Assembly: GCA_003184365.1 (NCBI GenBank) | Contig: NKYR01000132.1 | Span: 1-64,000 of the forward strand | DNA length: 64,000 bases | Direction: 5' to 3' | Source: Evernia prunastri | Taxonomy: Eukaryota > Ascomycota > Lecanoromycetes > Lecanorales > Parmeliaceae | In this document: in pieces, positions 1-10,470 of the stretch | Position numbering within the stretch: the first letter of the stretch is position 1 | Layout: the number at the start of each line of letters is the position of its first letter | The notes under the pieces: model-generated | What the model saw: only the letters and a program-made list of their open reading frames with translations | The model's database searches: none | What the model was told of the DNA's origin: nothing | Position numbers and translations under genes: made by a program

Positions 1-98
1 AACCCTAACCCTAACCCTAACCCTAACCCTAACCCTAACCCTAACCCTAACCCTAACCCTAACCCTAACCCTAACCCTAACCCTAACCCTAACCCTAA
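1..98. repeat. Telomere repeat (CCCTAA)n
   Basis: Uninterrupted AACCCT repeats from the first base to about position 98, then unique sequence. The C-rich strand reads 5' to 3' inward, so this is a left chromosome end. TTAGGG is the usual telomere repeat of filamentous ascomycetes. Confidence 0.98.
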
Positions 99-1157
99 AA
101 CACAGGTGACTCTAGACTATCTATACCATACGATATATGTGTAAGTACGGAGCTTGACAAACAGAAAGCTTCTCAGACGTCCCGCCCGACCCGTTTCTAA
201 CCTTATCAATTCAATATGCTAAATAATGCTTTGATCGCACGGACGAATGACAACCTCATCCCATTCACCTACTTTAACAAGGTAGCGTCGGATCTGCCTT
301 ACGACAACCATTACGATTAGGATACAGAGATGGGATCTTCTCTTAACCATCCAAATTGTTCTCGAGGTCATGATCAATCTAGGCTCCTGTTACGAGTGTG
401 TCAAGCAGGCACTTGGCAAGTAGCCCTATGGGCTAGGGTCTTGGCACACTCTCCCACTATATGTACCATAGTTCCTAGAGATAGCAAGTTCCTTCCTCAT
501 CAATAGAATCTTGGTCAACCACCTAGGTACACTCCTAACAGCTCCAGATGGATATGGATCGCGATGCCTTGCAGGACGAAGAGAAATCAGTTGTAGGGAC
601 TGGCTGAAGTGGTTTCTGCGAAGTCAATGAACATGTCACAACGTTCTCCTCGGGCCATTAACGACGATGCCGGACTCGCATCTACCTTTTAAAGAGAGTG
701 CTTACTTCATTAAAGCCTACAGAGATCTTGTACGCCCCATCGAGTAAGTGAGCTATACTACACACGGCTACTGCGAAAAAACTTTATCTGTGTTCGGGAT
801 TCGGCAGAAACACGAAAATTAGACGTTCCTCGTCCACCGTTATCGTAAGATCTCGACCGTCAAAGACCCATATAGTGACATGAGATCGCCCACAATGTGA
901 CCTCGGACTCTTTTCCGTGAAGGTTTCTGGAGCCGGCCCCGAGCGCTCAGCGGTCTAAGGAGGTAACTTAATATAGATTCGAAGGTCTCATTCGATGGCT
1001 TGATTCTACCAAATGCTTAACTCTGGGCCGCTCAATTGTCACGAGACGATCTAGATAGAAACATAATCGACTTTGGCGATTTTGAGAATGTACCTACTTC
1101 AAAACTAAGCAAAGATAGCGTTTAATCTGAATGACTTGAGAGATTTAAACTACTGAC
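99..1157. other. Distal subtelomere, no gene seen
   Basis: No reading frame of credible length and no recognisable domain on either strand. Composition is mixed and not strongly AT-rich, and no simple repeat was seen next to the telomere. It may be a subtelomere-specific repeat shared between chromosome ends, which cannot be judged from one end. Confidence 0.5.
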
Positions 1158-1875
1158 TCTCGAATGCTATACGCAGTAATACTGGAGCGGATAAATCCGA
1201 AGTGTGGGGCGGAAGCTATGCCACTATATCATGAAGTCATTCAAGTGTAACGATCTGTGCCTCATTCAAGCCGTCATTGCACTCTTACGGAGATATCCAA
1301 AATGAGCTTTGATGGGGTCCGATCTTAACGACTTGGGTTCTAGACTCTATTCATTCTCGAATGCTGTACGCAGAGATAAGGGAGCGGATAAGTCCGAGGT
1401 GTGAGACGGAAGCTATGTCATTATATTATGAAGTCAATTAAATATATCGGTACGTGCTACATTCAAGCCGCCATTGCACTCTTACGGAGATATCAAAAAT
1501 GGGTTTTAATGGGGTCCGATCTTAACGACTTGGGTTCTAGACTCTACTCATTCTCGGATGCTATACACAAAAAATGCGGTGTGGATAAATTCAAAGGGTG
1601 TGATGGAAGTTCTCAGCCAGGCACGGCAGTGGTGATGGAAAGTGTACAATGAGTCTAGCTATGGGGCCATCAGCCATACTTATGGCTGCTGGGGGCAAGG
1701 AGAGACTAGCTACATGAGCGCAACAACAATGGAGTATGTATATAATGTATGGAAGGCACTAGGCAATAAAGCAAACGCTGACAGAAGTTACATCATTACA
1801 TCGTGGAGTCATTCAGATCTCACAGTGTCTCATCTCAGCCTCCATTGCACTCCCACGGAGAAATTTGAAATAATT
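1158..1875. repeat. Tandem array, 197-bp unit, about three copies
   Basis: The motif beginning TCTCGAATGC recurs at 1158 and 1355, and as TCTCGGATGC at 1552, exactly 197 bp apart each time. The units share the blocks around GGAGCGGATAA, CATTGCACTC and GGGGTCCGAT. The third unit is more diverged and is split by an inserted element (1611-1785). Its remainder resumes near 1786 and fades near 1875. Short reading frames inside it are not considered real. Confidence 0.85.
1611..1785. mobile_element. MITE-like inverted-repeat element, copy 1
   Basis: A 175-bp segment interrupts the third tandem unit. Its right end is GCTGACAGA and its left end a degraded match (TCTCAGC). It is flanked by AGT on both sides (1608-1610 and 1786-1788), which would be a 3-bp target duplication. 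The interior, around CTAGCTATGGGGCCATCAGCC, matches the element at 4191-4355. No coding capacity, so it would be non-autonomous. Confidence 0.65.
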
Positions 1876-2117
1876 TGTAATTGGATTCTGTGCCAAGTTC
1901 AGTCGACACCAAGCCCACCCGAGAGTCTTAGCCAAAGATTTTCAACCAGAAATTTTCTCCGTCTTAGCCTGAGATATTGGACTGAAAAGTTATAAAGAGG
2001 CCCTTCCTTCCACATCTCATCTACCATCGAACAAAGTTCTTCAGACACCAATCTTATCCAAACCCCACCGATCCCATCTTCACCAATTCAAACCCACCAA
2101 TAACACCAAAGCCCACA

Positions 2118-2484
2118 ATGCACTTAACCACCCTCTTCATCGCTGCCCTCAGCACAGCCCTAGCATCCGGGAGTCCTCTCACTCGCCGATCCGACTACAC
2201 AGACTGCCTCCAGATATGCAGCGGTGACTACTCCGAATGTCTCAATGCCCTCGGGTCTGGACAGGTTAATGTCGAAGGCGTCATCTTTGAATGGTAAGCC
2301 TTCCAACTCAGCGCATGTCACTGGATGGTAGAAGATGCATGTAATGATGTTGTCACTCGATAGCAACGCGCAGGCTCTGGCGTGCGAGAGTGTGGTCTGC
2401 GATTCCACTCAAGATATAACGCTCGTTCTTGAGAAGGGTTTGCCTGAGGTGGTGCTGCTTCTTCAGAATGCGGGCGCAAAGTAA
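2118..2484 (+). CDS. Small secreted cysteine-rich protein (2 exons, 98 aa)
   Basis: Exons 2118-2293 and 2364-2484; the 70-nt intron has a GTAAGC donor and TAG acceptor, and splicing restores one frame to a TAA stop. The product begins with a typical signal peptide (about residues 1-17). A dibasic LTRR site at 21-24 could be cut by a Kex2-type protease. Six cysteines follow at 30, 34, 41, 59, 66 and 71, an even number suited to three disulfides, and the intron splits the Cys59 codon. Features of this kind are common in fungal secreted effectors and antimicrobial peptides, but no named family was recognised. A CT-rich leader precedes the ATG and the context CACAATGC is good. Its place 2 kb from the telomere fits fast-evolving secreted genes. 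Function is unknown. Confidence 0.8.
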
Positions 2485-4190
2485 ATTCAGATGTGAAAAG
2501 GGGGTGGTTTGACAGGGGCTCGTGGAGCTGGTTGGCGAAATTGAATTTTTGAAGGACCGAAGTGCTGGGAGGTCGAATTATAGATGTGGCAGAGTTTTGG
2601 AATCTTGAGTAACGATGGATATGTGCATCTTCGTGTGTGACGCTCCTTAACCCAGCAGGGAATTATGTTATTAGCAAATTAATACTATCTGCTTGGAGAG
2701 AAGAACAAAAGAAGAAACATTGCACTTAAATGTCTCATTAGTGTCGTCTGCCATGCTGATCTCTTTCCTCTAATTCTCCACTGGCTACTCTCTGTTACCT
2801 TCTCTGCTCCTTGATATTTCTGCGGACCAGTGCATTGCAGTAACCCGGCGCAGAGCAAGTCTCAGCCCCTCTACCAACGCCCGCCCGAAACTTGCATTTA
2901 CCATACTTGGTGAAAGATCTAGTGAAACAGTAGTAGGGCATATCTTCACCATTGAGCCAGCGCCGTGAGCAACTAGATCTAAGCGTAATTATTCCAGCGA
3001 GCAGGACGCCCCAAAGGCTAACTACCAGGGTATCAAACGCTTCTGCAACGAGCTTGGTGCTACCAGGACAGGCTTTTTCCTTCGAGAATGCTACATTTTA
3101 CAGAAAGAGAGCTCTGGTAGGAGTGCAGAGAGAGATTCGACTGCATATGTGGCCACAAGACGTACCATTATGGCGAGCATAACGTGATGGAGGAGAGACT
3201 AGGGAATACACGGACATTGTTTAAAAATCTGCGCTGGAAGATTTCCAGCCGCGAGGGCCGACCACAGGAGTGGCTAGTGCCGTCATGAAGCTGGGCATCA
3301 TTAAATTGCCAAGTAACTTGAAATGAGACCAAACTCTCCTATCGGCGAAAATTAGACGGGACGAGTTCGATCTGACTTCCTTGCCACACAAGGAAAGGTC
3401 AGTTCAGTTGGCTAAGTATTAGCAAGATACTAAGCCTGCATCCATATCTGTCAAAGTTTGGGCAGCGCAGCTGCGTAGATGGTGTATGAAAATAAAAAGC
3501 TAGCAGCTTACCCATCTCAAATCCATTTCTCTTGTCGGGCTATCATATTCACATAGATGCAAGTTCGCCCTGCTAACCTGGATTAGGCTGAACCCAATTG
3601 ATTATTAACACGAGCCGCACAGTATCAAATCGAACAAACAATCAACTCGAATCTGCAAACGTGTTAACGGGGCAAGTCCACGAGATGTAGCGCGTACTAG
3701 GCGTAAGCAGTACCGCATAGATCTTCCGAGTAGCAGTATCTTCTCAGCCCCTTTTCAGCCCTCTTCTTTTTGGTTTGGCGATCCTTATGACTGAGTCTAT
3801 GATCTTCTGGTGTCTGGCGGATGGTTGTAAGAACTACAAACCGGTCAGATGCGCAGGTTTTTAGGCTGGTCTGATCGCAGACGCTGAATTCCCTGGACTT
3901 TTGAACGGCAAGATAGAGAAAGTGATTACTATTATACAGTGAGATTAGTCATAGAATCTATGTACAAGAGATAGGGAATAAATCGATCTGGACAGAGAAG
4001 AGTTGCTCCATGTGTCGCATATGTCGTTTCTTTTCCAACCCATTGTAGACACATTGCCTAACTCACTGCCTACTCGAGCTTGGCTTTGTAATCAGACGGC
4101 AATCTCCTCCTGCCCCATACTACAAAGTCATTCGGTAGAATTATAGTATCTCGAGAGGAGATACCCGTAGTGGTTTCGAATCTGTCAGCG
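2485..4190. other. Intergenic, no gene seen
   Basis: About 1.7 kb without a convincing gene. The short frame at 2952-3182 has no ATG start, no homology that I recognise and no splice extension. Confidence 0.5.
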
Positions 4191-4355
4191 GGACACAGCA
4201 GTGGTGATAGATGATGCATTGTGGATCTAGCTAGGGGGCCATCAGCCATCTCAAGGGTGTTCGGGACAGGAAATGGCTAGTCCCATGCATACAATTATTA
4301 ATGACCAGGTTGGAATGTGCTTGGAATGCATGGATGGTAACAGAATGCTGACAGA
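4191..4355. mobile_element. MITE-like inverted-repeat element, copy 2
   Basis: A perfect 9-bp terminal inverted repeat, TCTGTCAGC (4191-4199) and GCTGACAGA (4347-4355), bounds 165 bp. The interior aligns with the element at 1611-1785, including the blocks GCAGTGGTGATGG/A and GGGGCCATCAGCCAT. No clear target duplication is visible at this copy. Confidence 0.65.
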
Positions 4356-4403
4356 CTTCCACCAGGCATCAATCGCTGATATCTAGAATCCCCCATCCCA
4401 ATT

Positions 4404-4838
4404 TCAGTACTTGATGCCACAACGATTCAGGCATTCCATTGCGCCATTACTGAATGATTTAGGGATGCTTTGCGCAAACTGCCTGATGTTGGTATGATCC
4501 AAAAAATCCGGGAAGCCCAAGTCAGCATCGACGATATCCGGACTCAGGGAGAAAAAGTTCTTCCCGATTGTGCTCAGACCAGGATCCTCGTTGCTGAACG
4601 CAGCAATGAATACGGCCGGCTCGCAGTTGTCATTGAACTCATAGTGAATGCTTCCTTGCGGTAATATGGCACCCTGGTATTGCGACAAGGTAGTGCTCAT
4701 CTGAGTCTGCAGTCCATTCTCAAGGAGGAAACCAGTCTTCACGTTGGCACCCGTGGCAAGGATCAGAAACTCGCTTGCACGCGGGTGAATGTGAGGCTTG
4801 TTCATGCCACATGGGTTCATGAATCCAGCTGAGGCCGC
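4404..4838 (-). pseudogene. Cupin (germin/spherulin-like), N-terminus lost
   Basis: About 145 codons of a bicupin-fold protein end at a normal stop. Both germin-type signatures are visible: motif 1, G-x4-H-x-H-x4-E-x6-G (GMNKPHIHPRASEF), and motif 2, P-x-G-x2-H-x3-N (LPQGSIHYEFN), together giving the usual metal ligands. Related fungal spherulin-like proteins are secreted and about 220-260 residues long, so the signal peptide and first third are missing. The reading frame runs directly into the terminal repeat of the retroelement at 4839. The missing N-terminal part is not found on the other side of that element, so the gene was truncated rather than simply interrupted. Likely non-functional. 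Confidence 0.8.
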
Positions 4839-4990
4839 TGTCAAGATTTCAGGTATGTAGCAAGAATGATGTGTAGATTGCTTGAATTATTCTACCTCAG
4901 AATCTCCTGGGGGATGTCTTTGACCCCATAGAAATTTGGTGATATAGCCGACATGCGCAAAGGTCATAGCTGAGAACCCAAATTTTGACA
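4839..4990 (-). repeat. 3' LTR of the pol-less element
   Basis: 152 bp, TG...CA termini, same sequence as 6107-6258 as far as I can read. On the minus strand it begins TGTCAAAATTTGGG and ends CTGAAATCTTGACA. Confidence 0.88.
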
Positions 4991-5177
4991 CTCCCCTGTG
5001 AACAGCGAGACCGTCTCCCCTGAATCCAAACTCCAGTACAAATGAAGCTATACAGAAATACTCTGGTGCCTCTCATCAAAACCGACAAGCCTTCCTGGCC
5101 GTCATCATGTGCCTCTCATTAAGACCGACAAGCCTTCCTGGCCGTCACCATGTGCCATGTGCCTTTCCTGGTGCCTC

Positions 5178-6062
5178 TCACAAGTTGACGAATGCCTCCT
5201 TCTCATCTGGACCCTCACTTTGCTGCTGCAACTCTTCCCATTTCCGCTTTCGAGATCTCTTCTCAATGGTCCATCGTTCCTGTAACCATTCTGGGGCCAA
5301 CTCCGGATGCAACCTCCAGCAAATTTCATCCTCATGAGGCTTCCCACAGCGAGAACATTGCACGTTGCGACGCTGACCCCCCTCTTGATAAGTCTCAGGG
5401 AATTTCTCTCGTTTGGCTTTCTCGTATCTGGTCCTTGCCACAAGCCCCACGGTCCCTATCCCCACGGCACCAGGATCCAGAGCCTTTCGGCGTCTCTCCT
5501 CCTCCAGAAGCATATTCCTCGCTTTGTCGGCAGTCATCCCCGGGGTCACAGTCCAGATTTTGGTGAAATACTGATATTCTTCAGGGAGAGTCATACCAAG
5601 GCACACCAAAGTCCGCTTATCGTCGTCGAGAACCACATTGGTATTGCGAATACGCTCTTCCAGAGTCTTGATGTGAGTAAGATAATGAGTCATAGAGTCA
5701 AACTTTTCGAATCGTAGCGAGTAGTACTCCCGAGTCAATCGCATAAATTCGGCATCACCCTTGGGAGCATAAATAGTGGCCAATTCAGTCATCATGGTGA
5801 AGCCACAGTCGAATGCATTGGTTTGAACCTTTTTCTTCGCGGGACCACTGACGGTGGGCCTTATAACGTCGGCAGCATCTGTAGACGACTCCTTCCACTT
5901 GGCTAGGGCTGCATTGCTTAGTGATTCTGGGGGGGGCTCTTGCGTATACTTCCATAGCTTCTGTTTGCGTAGTAATGCCTTGATGTCAACAAGCCATTCA
6001 GGGTAGTTGTCGTCCGTAAGCTGTGGAATGGGTGACTTGAACGAGGATGATTCGGAGGCCAT
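5178..6062 (-). CDS. Copia-type Gag polyprotein (294 aa)
   Basis: Intact frame from ATG to stop inside the LTR element, starting about 45 nt after the 5' LTR. The N-terminal two thirds is the helical Copia Gag region (UBN2/DUF4219-like), with the characteristic N-terminal LxxDNYPEW pattern (residues 15-23). Near residues 236-248 is a zinc-knuckle-like C-x2-C-x3-H-x4-C, one residue shorter than the canonical CCHC spacing. Gag forms the particle that packages element RNA. The complete frame in an element that lacks all pol domains is the defining trait of TR-GAG elements described in plants. The region between gag and the 3' LTR holds short tandem repeats (about 5070-5185, around GACAAGCCTTCCTGGCCGTC). 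Confidence 0.85.
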   Translation of the reverse strand: MASESSSFKSPIPQLTDDNYPEWLVDIKALLRKQKLWKYTQEPPPESLSNAALAKWKESSTDAADVIRPTVSGPAKKKVQTNAFDCGFTMMTELATIYAPKGDAEFMRLTREYYSLRFEKFDSMTHYLTHIKTLEERIRNTNVVLDDDKRTLVCLGMTLPEEYQYFTKIWTVTPGMTADKARNMLLEEERRRKALDPGAVGIGTVGLVARTRYEKAKREKFPETYQEGGQRRNVQCSRCGKPHEDEICWRLHPELAPEWLQERWTIEKRSRKRKWEELQQQSEGPDEKEAFVNL

Positions 6063-6085
6063 GATAATGTGGTGATACCCTAAGC

Positions 6086-6106
6086 GTCAAGCCCGGGCTC
6101 ATAACC
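6086..6106 (-). other. Primer binding site, initiator tRNA-Met half-molecule type
   Basis: Directly beside the 5' LTR, the plus strand reads GTCAAGCCCGGGCTCATAACC. This resembles the anticodon arm of initiator tRNA-Met (GGGCTCATAACCC) rather than its 3' CCA end. Copia-type elements are known to prime from a tRNA-iMet fragment cut in the anticodon loop. A match to the resident tRNA gene has not been tested. Confidence 0.7.
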
Positions 6107-6258
6107 TGTCAAGATTTCAGGTATGTAGCAAGAATGATGTGTAGATTGCTTGAATTATTCTACCTCAGAATCTCCTGGGGGATGTCTTTGACCCCATAGA
6201 AATTTGGTGATATAGCCGACATGCGCAAAGGTCATAGCTGAGAACCCAAATTTTGACA
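6107..6258 (-). repeat. 5' LTR of the pol-less element
   Basis: 152 bp, TG...CA termini, same as 4839-4990. Its outer edge at 6258 cuts straight into a truncated coiled-coil gene. Confidence 0.88.
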
Positions 6259-7132
6259 GCATCCTTGTTCACCTCCAACTCCGTGATACGGTTCTTTTTG
6301 GCTTCGTTGTCTTCGAGCAAGTCTCCATTTTTGGACTGAAGTTCACGACAGCCGTTGCAAACTATATGTCCCTGTTCATCCCTTGATGGTATCGCCTCGC
6401 GTTGTTCATCAATGATGCGATATGAACGCGCTAGTTCATCCTCATACAATTGTTGCAGACGTCTTATCTCCGTCTGCATTGCGTCCTTCTCTCTTTGGTG
6501 TTCCTCAACGTTGTCTCTGTATCGCCTTTTCATGTACTTAACAACACCCGCAGTGTCAATCATATCTCGACTGAACATGCGTCTGGGGTCAGCCGCAAGA
6601 CGGATGGCATCTTCCACTGCGTCCTTGGCTTCCAAAGCCTTCATGTGGGTGACGTAAGTAACCATTGGTATGCCTTTATTACCATCAAGTGGGGCGTTGA
6701 TTGAAACTGTCGTAGGAGCTTGTTCTGGAGCTATAAAAGTCATGGAGTCAGTGATAAGTCTTTGAGGTAGCATTCTCGGTGATTAGATAACATGAAGAGG
6801 TAGAGAACTTTTGTCTTAAGGGGATGTATCTTGCGATTTGCGACGTAGATGACGATAGATGGATTGCGCTCCAGAAGGTTCATACCGATTTCTCTTAGAC
6901 GGTAGTAGTTCGGGTCCGCAAAGGGAACTCTGTGCCGTTCATACCACGCGCCAATGTCCTCCAGCTCAGGGTTCCAGTGATGTGAAGAGGTCGTGGTAAG
7001 GTCTTTATATTTGAGGAATGGAATACTCTCAAAATCTGGCACCGAAAATCGTGCTAACCTTACGCGTGTGGGCCATCCAAGGAGGGATGTTATGGCCCTC
7101 AGGAAACGGAGATTTGCTTTAGAACGCGACAT
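6259..7132 (-). pseudogene. Coiled-coil protein gene, 3' end removed by LTR element
   Basis: Two coding-like blocks on the minus strand. The first (ATG at 7132, to about 6780) encodes a globular stretch with no recognised domain. The second (about 6770-6259) encodes a charged, heptad-rich coiled coil with a C-x2-C pair (VCNGCREL). It then runs into LTR sequence with no natural stop. The blocks are in different frames and meet near 6740-6790. I could not find an intron that joins them in frame, so a frameshift or a missed intron remains possible. Function unknown. The C-terminus is lost. Confidence 0.5.
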
Positions 7133-7612
7133 TGTTGCAACTACCAGTAATGCAAGCCGGTAAGGCTCGAAGATTTTATGGTGAAAAGATATCAACGAGT
7201 TCTTTTCCGACTATGTGGTTGATGAGGTATTTGTATGATGATGGGAAGAGGAAGAGAAATGTGCGTTTAGGAAATAAAAGTACTATAATTCCGGCCTTGG
7301 CACTAGCGAATACCATCAACACTTCCTGAGTCACGACTCCTTTGCCTCGGCATAATATAATTCCGGTATGAGTGATCGTGTGAACGGAAGCTGAGCTGGT
7401 TTCTGAGATGGTCTTCAACACCGTCTTCGCGTCAAGGAGCTCGACTTCATAGTTCTTCGGTCATCCTTGAGCATTATCTATACCTTACTCACCTGATTTT
7501 GTACCATATTTTCTTGACGTTTGCCCGAATTTGGGAGAAACTTGATTCAAATCTTGACAAAGTTGCTGTCACATCCAAGGCTTTCCGCCCCCTCTTTGTC
7601 TGAGTCCAAAGA
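7133..7612. other. Intergenic, no gene seen
   Basis: Divergent spacer between the truncated minus-strand gene and the plus-strand F-box-like array. Short frames on both strands lack support. Confidence 0.5.
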
Positions 7613-10470
7613 ATGGCACCACAACGCCAAATCAATCTGTCCAGGAGGCAAGACCTACCGAAGAATATGATCTACGGGCCGATGGAAAAACGAAAAATGC
7701 CATTAAAGCTTGCTCGACCCTTGAACGTTCAGGAACACCACCTGTTGCAACCTTTCCCGGAGACCGCTCTAGGGATGCTACCTCCAAGCGTTCGCATCAA
7801 GGTGTATCTGTAGAAATTGTATGGTGTGATATGACTTGATTATTTTTACTACTTTTCTGGAGAAGGATATCCTTCTCCTTATATGGCCAATATGTCTATG
7901 TTGCCACCAAATGTACTCCGAAATTTCTACCTGACACGCTGTCCTCACAGTACAATTTTCTATGGTGGCGGTAATCACACCACCGCCAAGGCTTGGGAGG
8001 CGTTGCCACCACATTGCCAAGTGTGAGAAATATGGATAATGTGGAAGGAATACCATGGTCCATTTCGCCATGGCGTATAGCCTCAATATGGCTCATGGCT
8101 CAAATGGCCTCAAATCCAACAGTATCAGCACTTATTGGTCGTACCACAGTTTCCAGCAGAAAAAGAATTCGAAACGGAACTTCCTGCTATGGAGAAGCTA
8201 CTTCTGGCTGCACCATCGTTGGCTTCGCCTCCGCGCTTTATCCACTTGAAAGGCTCTGGTCTCTAAATCCTACGAGCCTGTCGCCAGACTAACTTCGAAG
8301 CTTACCCCATCTTCTATGGTAGCGATCCACCCTACTTTGCAAATGCTTGGGAACTCTTTCGCTTCCTCGTCAGCATTGGGCCAACTGGCCGCTTACGGCT
8401 CGAAGCTTTTTGTATTGGAGACCTCTTGTCCCAGCAACCAATCCAAGAGCAAGACGCGTCACATCATCATCTTGAGACCGACGCGTTCCTGTTTCACAGT
8501 AAATATTTCATCACATGCCGTTGCGGAAGGACGGATCCAATGGTCACAGCAGCTTTCAATTTATTGATGGAATGCAAAAATCTTCGCATGATCTATATGG
8601 ATATGAAGCAGGGTGAGGAACATATGCACTTCGCCATGCTGCGTACTCTTGCTACCCGACAGTACACTCACCTCAGGTGTTTGACTTCTCATCGTTGGAT
8701 TGTTCAATGGCGCCAAGGGCTACAGTCGAACGCCTTACAGCCAGAATTTTCTGAAGCTCTGCGAACGAATCGTGAGCTTGTATTATCTGGAAAATCAATC
8801 GGACGTCATGTGCTAGTTGAGGTCAACATGAACCCTCCACCTTTACCAAAATCTCTCCTCGAAACCGGCCTTGGAAAATTATCTCCAGAGCTTCGTACAA
8901 AGATCTACAAGAGACTTGTAGTTGGTCCTTCGTCTTTTTTGCCCGACCCGCAGTTTAGGGGCAATGATCGGTGCGATGAAAATGCGATTAAATATCCCTC
9001 GGCTGTAGAAGCCATACCCTTTGTCGACCTGAAGAAATCAACTACGGCAGTGTTGCATACGTGCCGGCAACTGTACCACGAAGCTTATCCAATACTTTAT
9101 TTACACCGCTCCTTCTTTTTTGAGGATGTACGGGACCTTGTTAGATTCCTGGTCAGTATCGGGTCTACTCGGCGTATGGATCTCCAGATGATACGTCTTC
9201 GAGGACTACTCTTTCAGCCAGAACCGAACAAGTCGAATAGCACCAGCTCCTACCAGACTGATGGATACGTCGGTCTAGTAAAGAAAGGGATATTTGTGTC
9301 TAATGAGGAGATAGCAACATTTTTTTAGGACGGAGGTTTCCTGATGCTACTCAGCTCTTCTCACTTCTAGCAGAGTGCAAGAACCTTCTAAAGATCAACA
9401 TGGATCTAGACTGTGGCGGATCAAGAGTGCATCTTCGACTCATTGAATGCATTGCCGAAGCCAGGAATACCGAAGTCAGGATTAAGGAACCGTGGCACTG
9501 GCTTTTATGTCCAACGACATCTTCCGTGAGTGCAGCTATACCTGAACATTACCGAGTAAATCGTGATAGACACATCCGTTATAAGAACATACTCAGACTT
9601 GGGCAATATACCAATAATAAGACGATCGTGGAAGTTGACATTATGTTGGAGCTGTATGGACATCAACCCTTCGCGGAAACTCGCCTAGGAAAGCTACCTC
9701 CAGAAATTCGATCCCAAATCTACCATTCACTCATGGCCACTCCTCCGGCATATGTAGGCCAAGAACTAATCACACACGGACCCGCTAGGCAAAGGACCAC
9801 CTTCCTTCATCTTCATGCCTCATGCTTGGACGTTCTCAGAACTTGCCGCCAAGTCTATCTCGAAGCTTCTCCACTGTTTTACGCGCGTACATCTTACTTT
9901 GTTGCCAATGCGGAGGAATTCAAACAACTCATGGACCTCGGCGCCCCATGGAAGTCAAATCCACCGCTTCGCTGCGACAAGATCACTTCTCTATGTCTGA
10001 AGGGAATTGTACAACATAAGTTTCGTGATTGGTATCCAGATTACATGTCTTACATAACAATCTCAGTGCTCAAACAGTGGGAGAGCCTACGAAAGATCTA
10101 TCTCTGTATGCGCGCGGGACAAGAAATTGGATATATAAAGTGGTTGTTCCGCTTACCACACATGACTCGTGGTGTTATCGAGTTCCTTGATGACTCTCAT
10201 TGGGTACTACGTCTGCAGCGTCTCGATGAAGAGTGGAAGATCCAATACGCTTGTTGCTACAGAAGTAAAGGAAAAGGTCAAGGCGATGCAGAATACAGCT
10301 GGGATGACGCTGCAATCCAGGAGCAACTCTTGAAGATCAATTCTCGTGCCTCGGGGCTAAAAAATGGACAAGAACGTCTTGTGGAAGTAGATATTGAGCC
10401 ACATTTAGAGAGATATATGCCTTGGGACATGGAAGTTATGATGGACAAGTTCCACGAGCTCAGAATCTGA
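7613..10470 (+). pseudogene. Triple-unit F-box-like family gene, broken three ways
   Basis: Three consecutive copies of one domain lie in what was a single reading frame: unit 1 about 7613-7808 plus 8122-8835, unit 2 about 8836-9650, unit 3 about 9651-10470. Each begins with P-F/L-x-E-T-x-L-G-x-L-x-P-E-x-R-x-x-I-Y, an F-box-like helix pair. Each continues with TCRQxYxEAxPxxY and a C-LR/CLCM-x-x-G block, and ends in a V-E-V-D/N strand. Removing the solo LTR (7809-8121) and one 5-bp duplication restores frame exactly. Remaining lesions are a TAA at 8264-8266, where paralogs have a variable residue and CAA would fit, and a frame change at the T tract 9320-9326. Unit 3 is still open with its own stop. 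Fused triple units are unusual beside the single-unit paralogs. F-box proteins normally recruit substrates to SCF ubiquitin ligases, but no such role is shown here. Confidence 0.75.
7809..8121 (-). mobile_element. Solo LTR, copy 1 (313 bp, TSD GTATC)
   Basis: The segment runs TGTAG...CAACA and is flanked by GTATC at 7804-7808 and 8122-8126, a perfect 5-bp target duplication. On the minus strand it begins TGTTGGATTTGAGGCC and contains CATATAAGG, a possible TATA box, so I assign minus orientation. It holds a perfect 20-bp palindrome, GGAGAAGGATATCCTTCTCC (7859-7878). It also has 102 bp absent from the copy at 10886. No internal element or second LTR is nearby, so this is a solo LTR left by recombination. 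Confidence 0.88.

Larger units (their letters stand above)
4839..6258 (-). mobile_element. Pol-less LTR retrotransposon (TR-GAG-like, Copia type)
   Basis: Two 152-bp direct repeats (4839-4990 and 6107-6258), apparently identical, start TG and end CA and enclose 1116 bp. On the minus strand the order is 5' LTR, primer binding site, a single gag frame, a short purine tract (CAGGGGAG) and 3' LTR. There is no room for protease, integrase, reverse transcriptase or RNase H, so it must move with enzymes supplied in trans. Identical LTRs imply recent movement or gene conversion. The flanking pentamers differ (GCCGC on the left, GCATC on the right), so there is no target duplication. The two sides carry pieces of unrelated genes, which suggests recombination after insertion. 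Confidence 0.85.

Noticed and set aside
1401..1995. Two open frames in the 197-bp repeat array
   Set aside because: They follow the repeat and the inserted element, have no domain, and repeat units do not preserve the frame as a protein.
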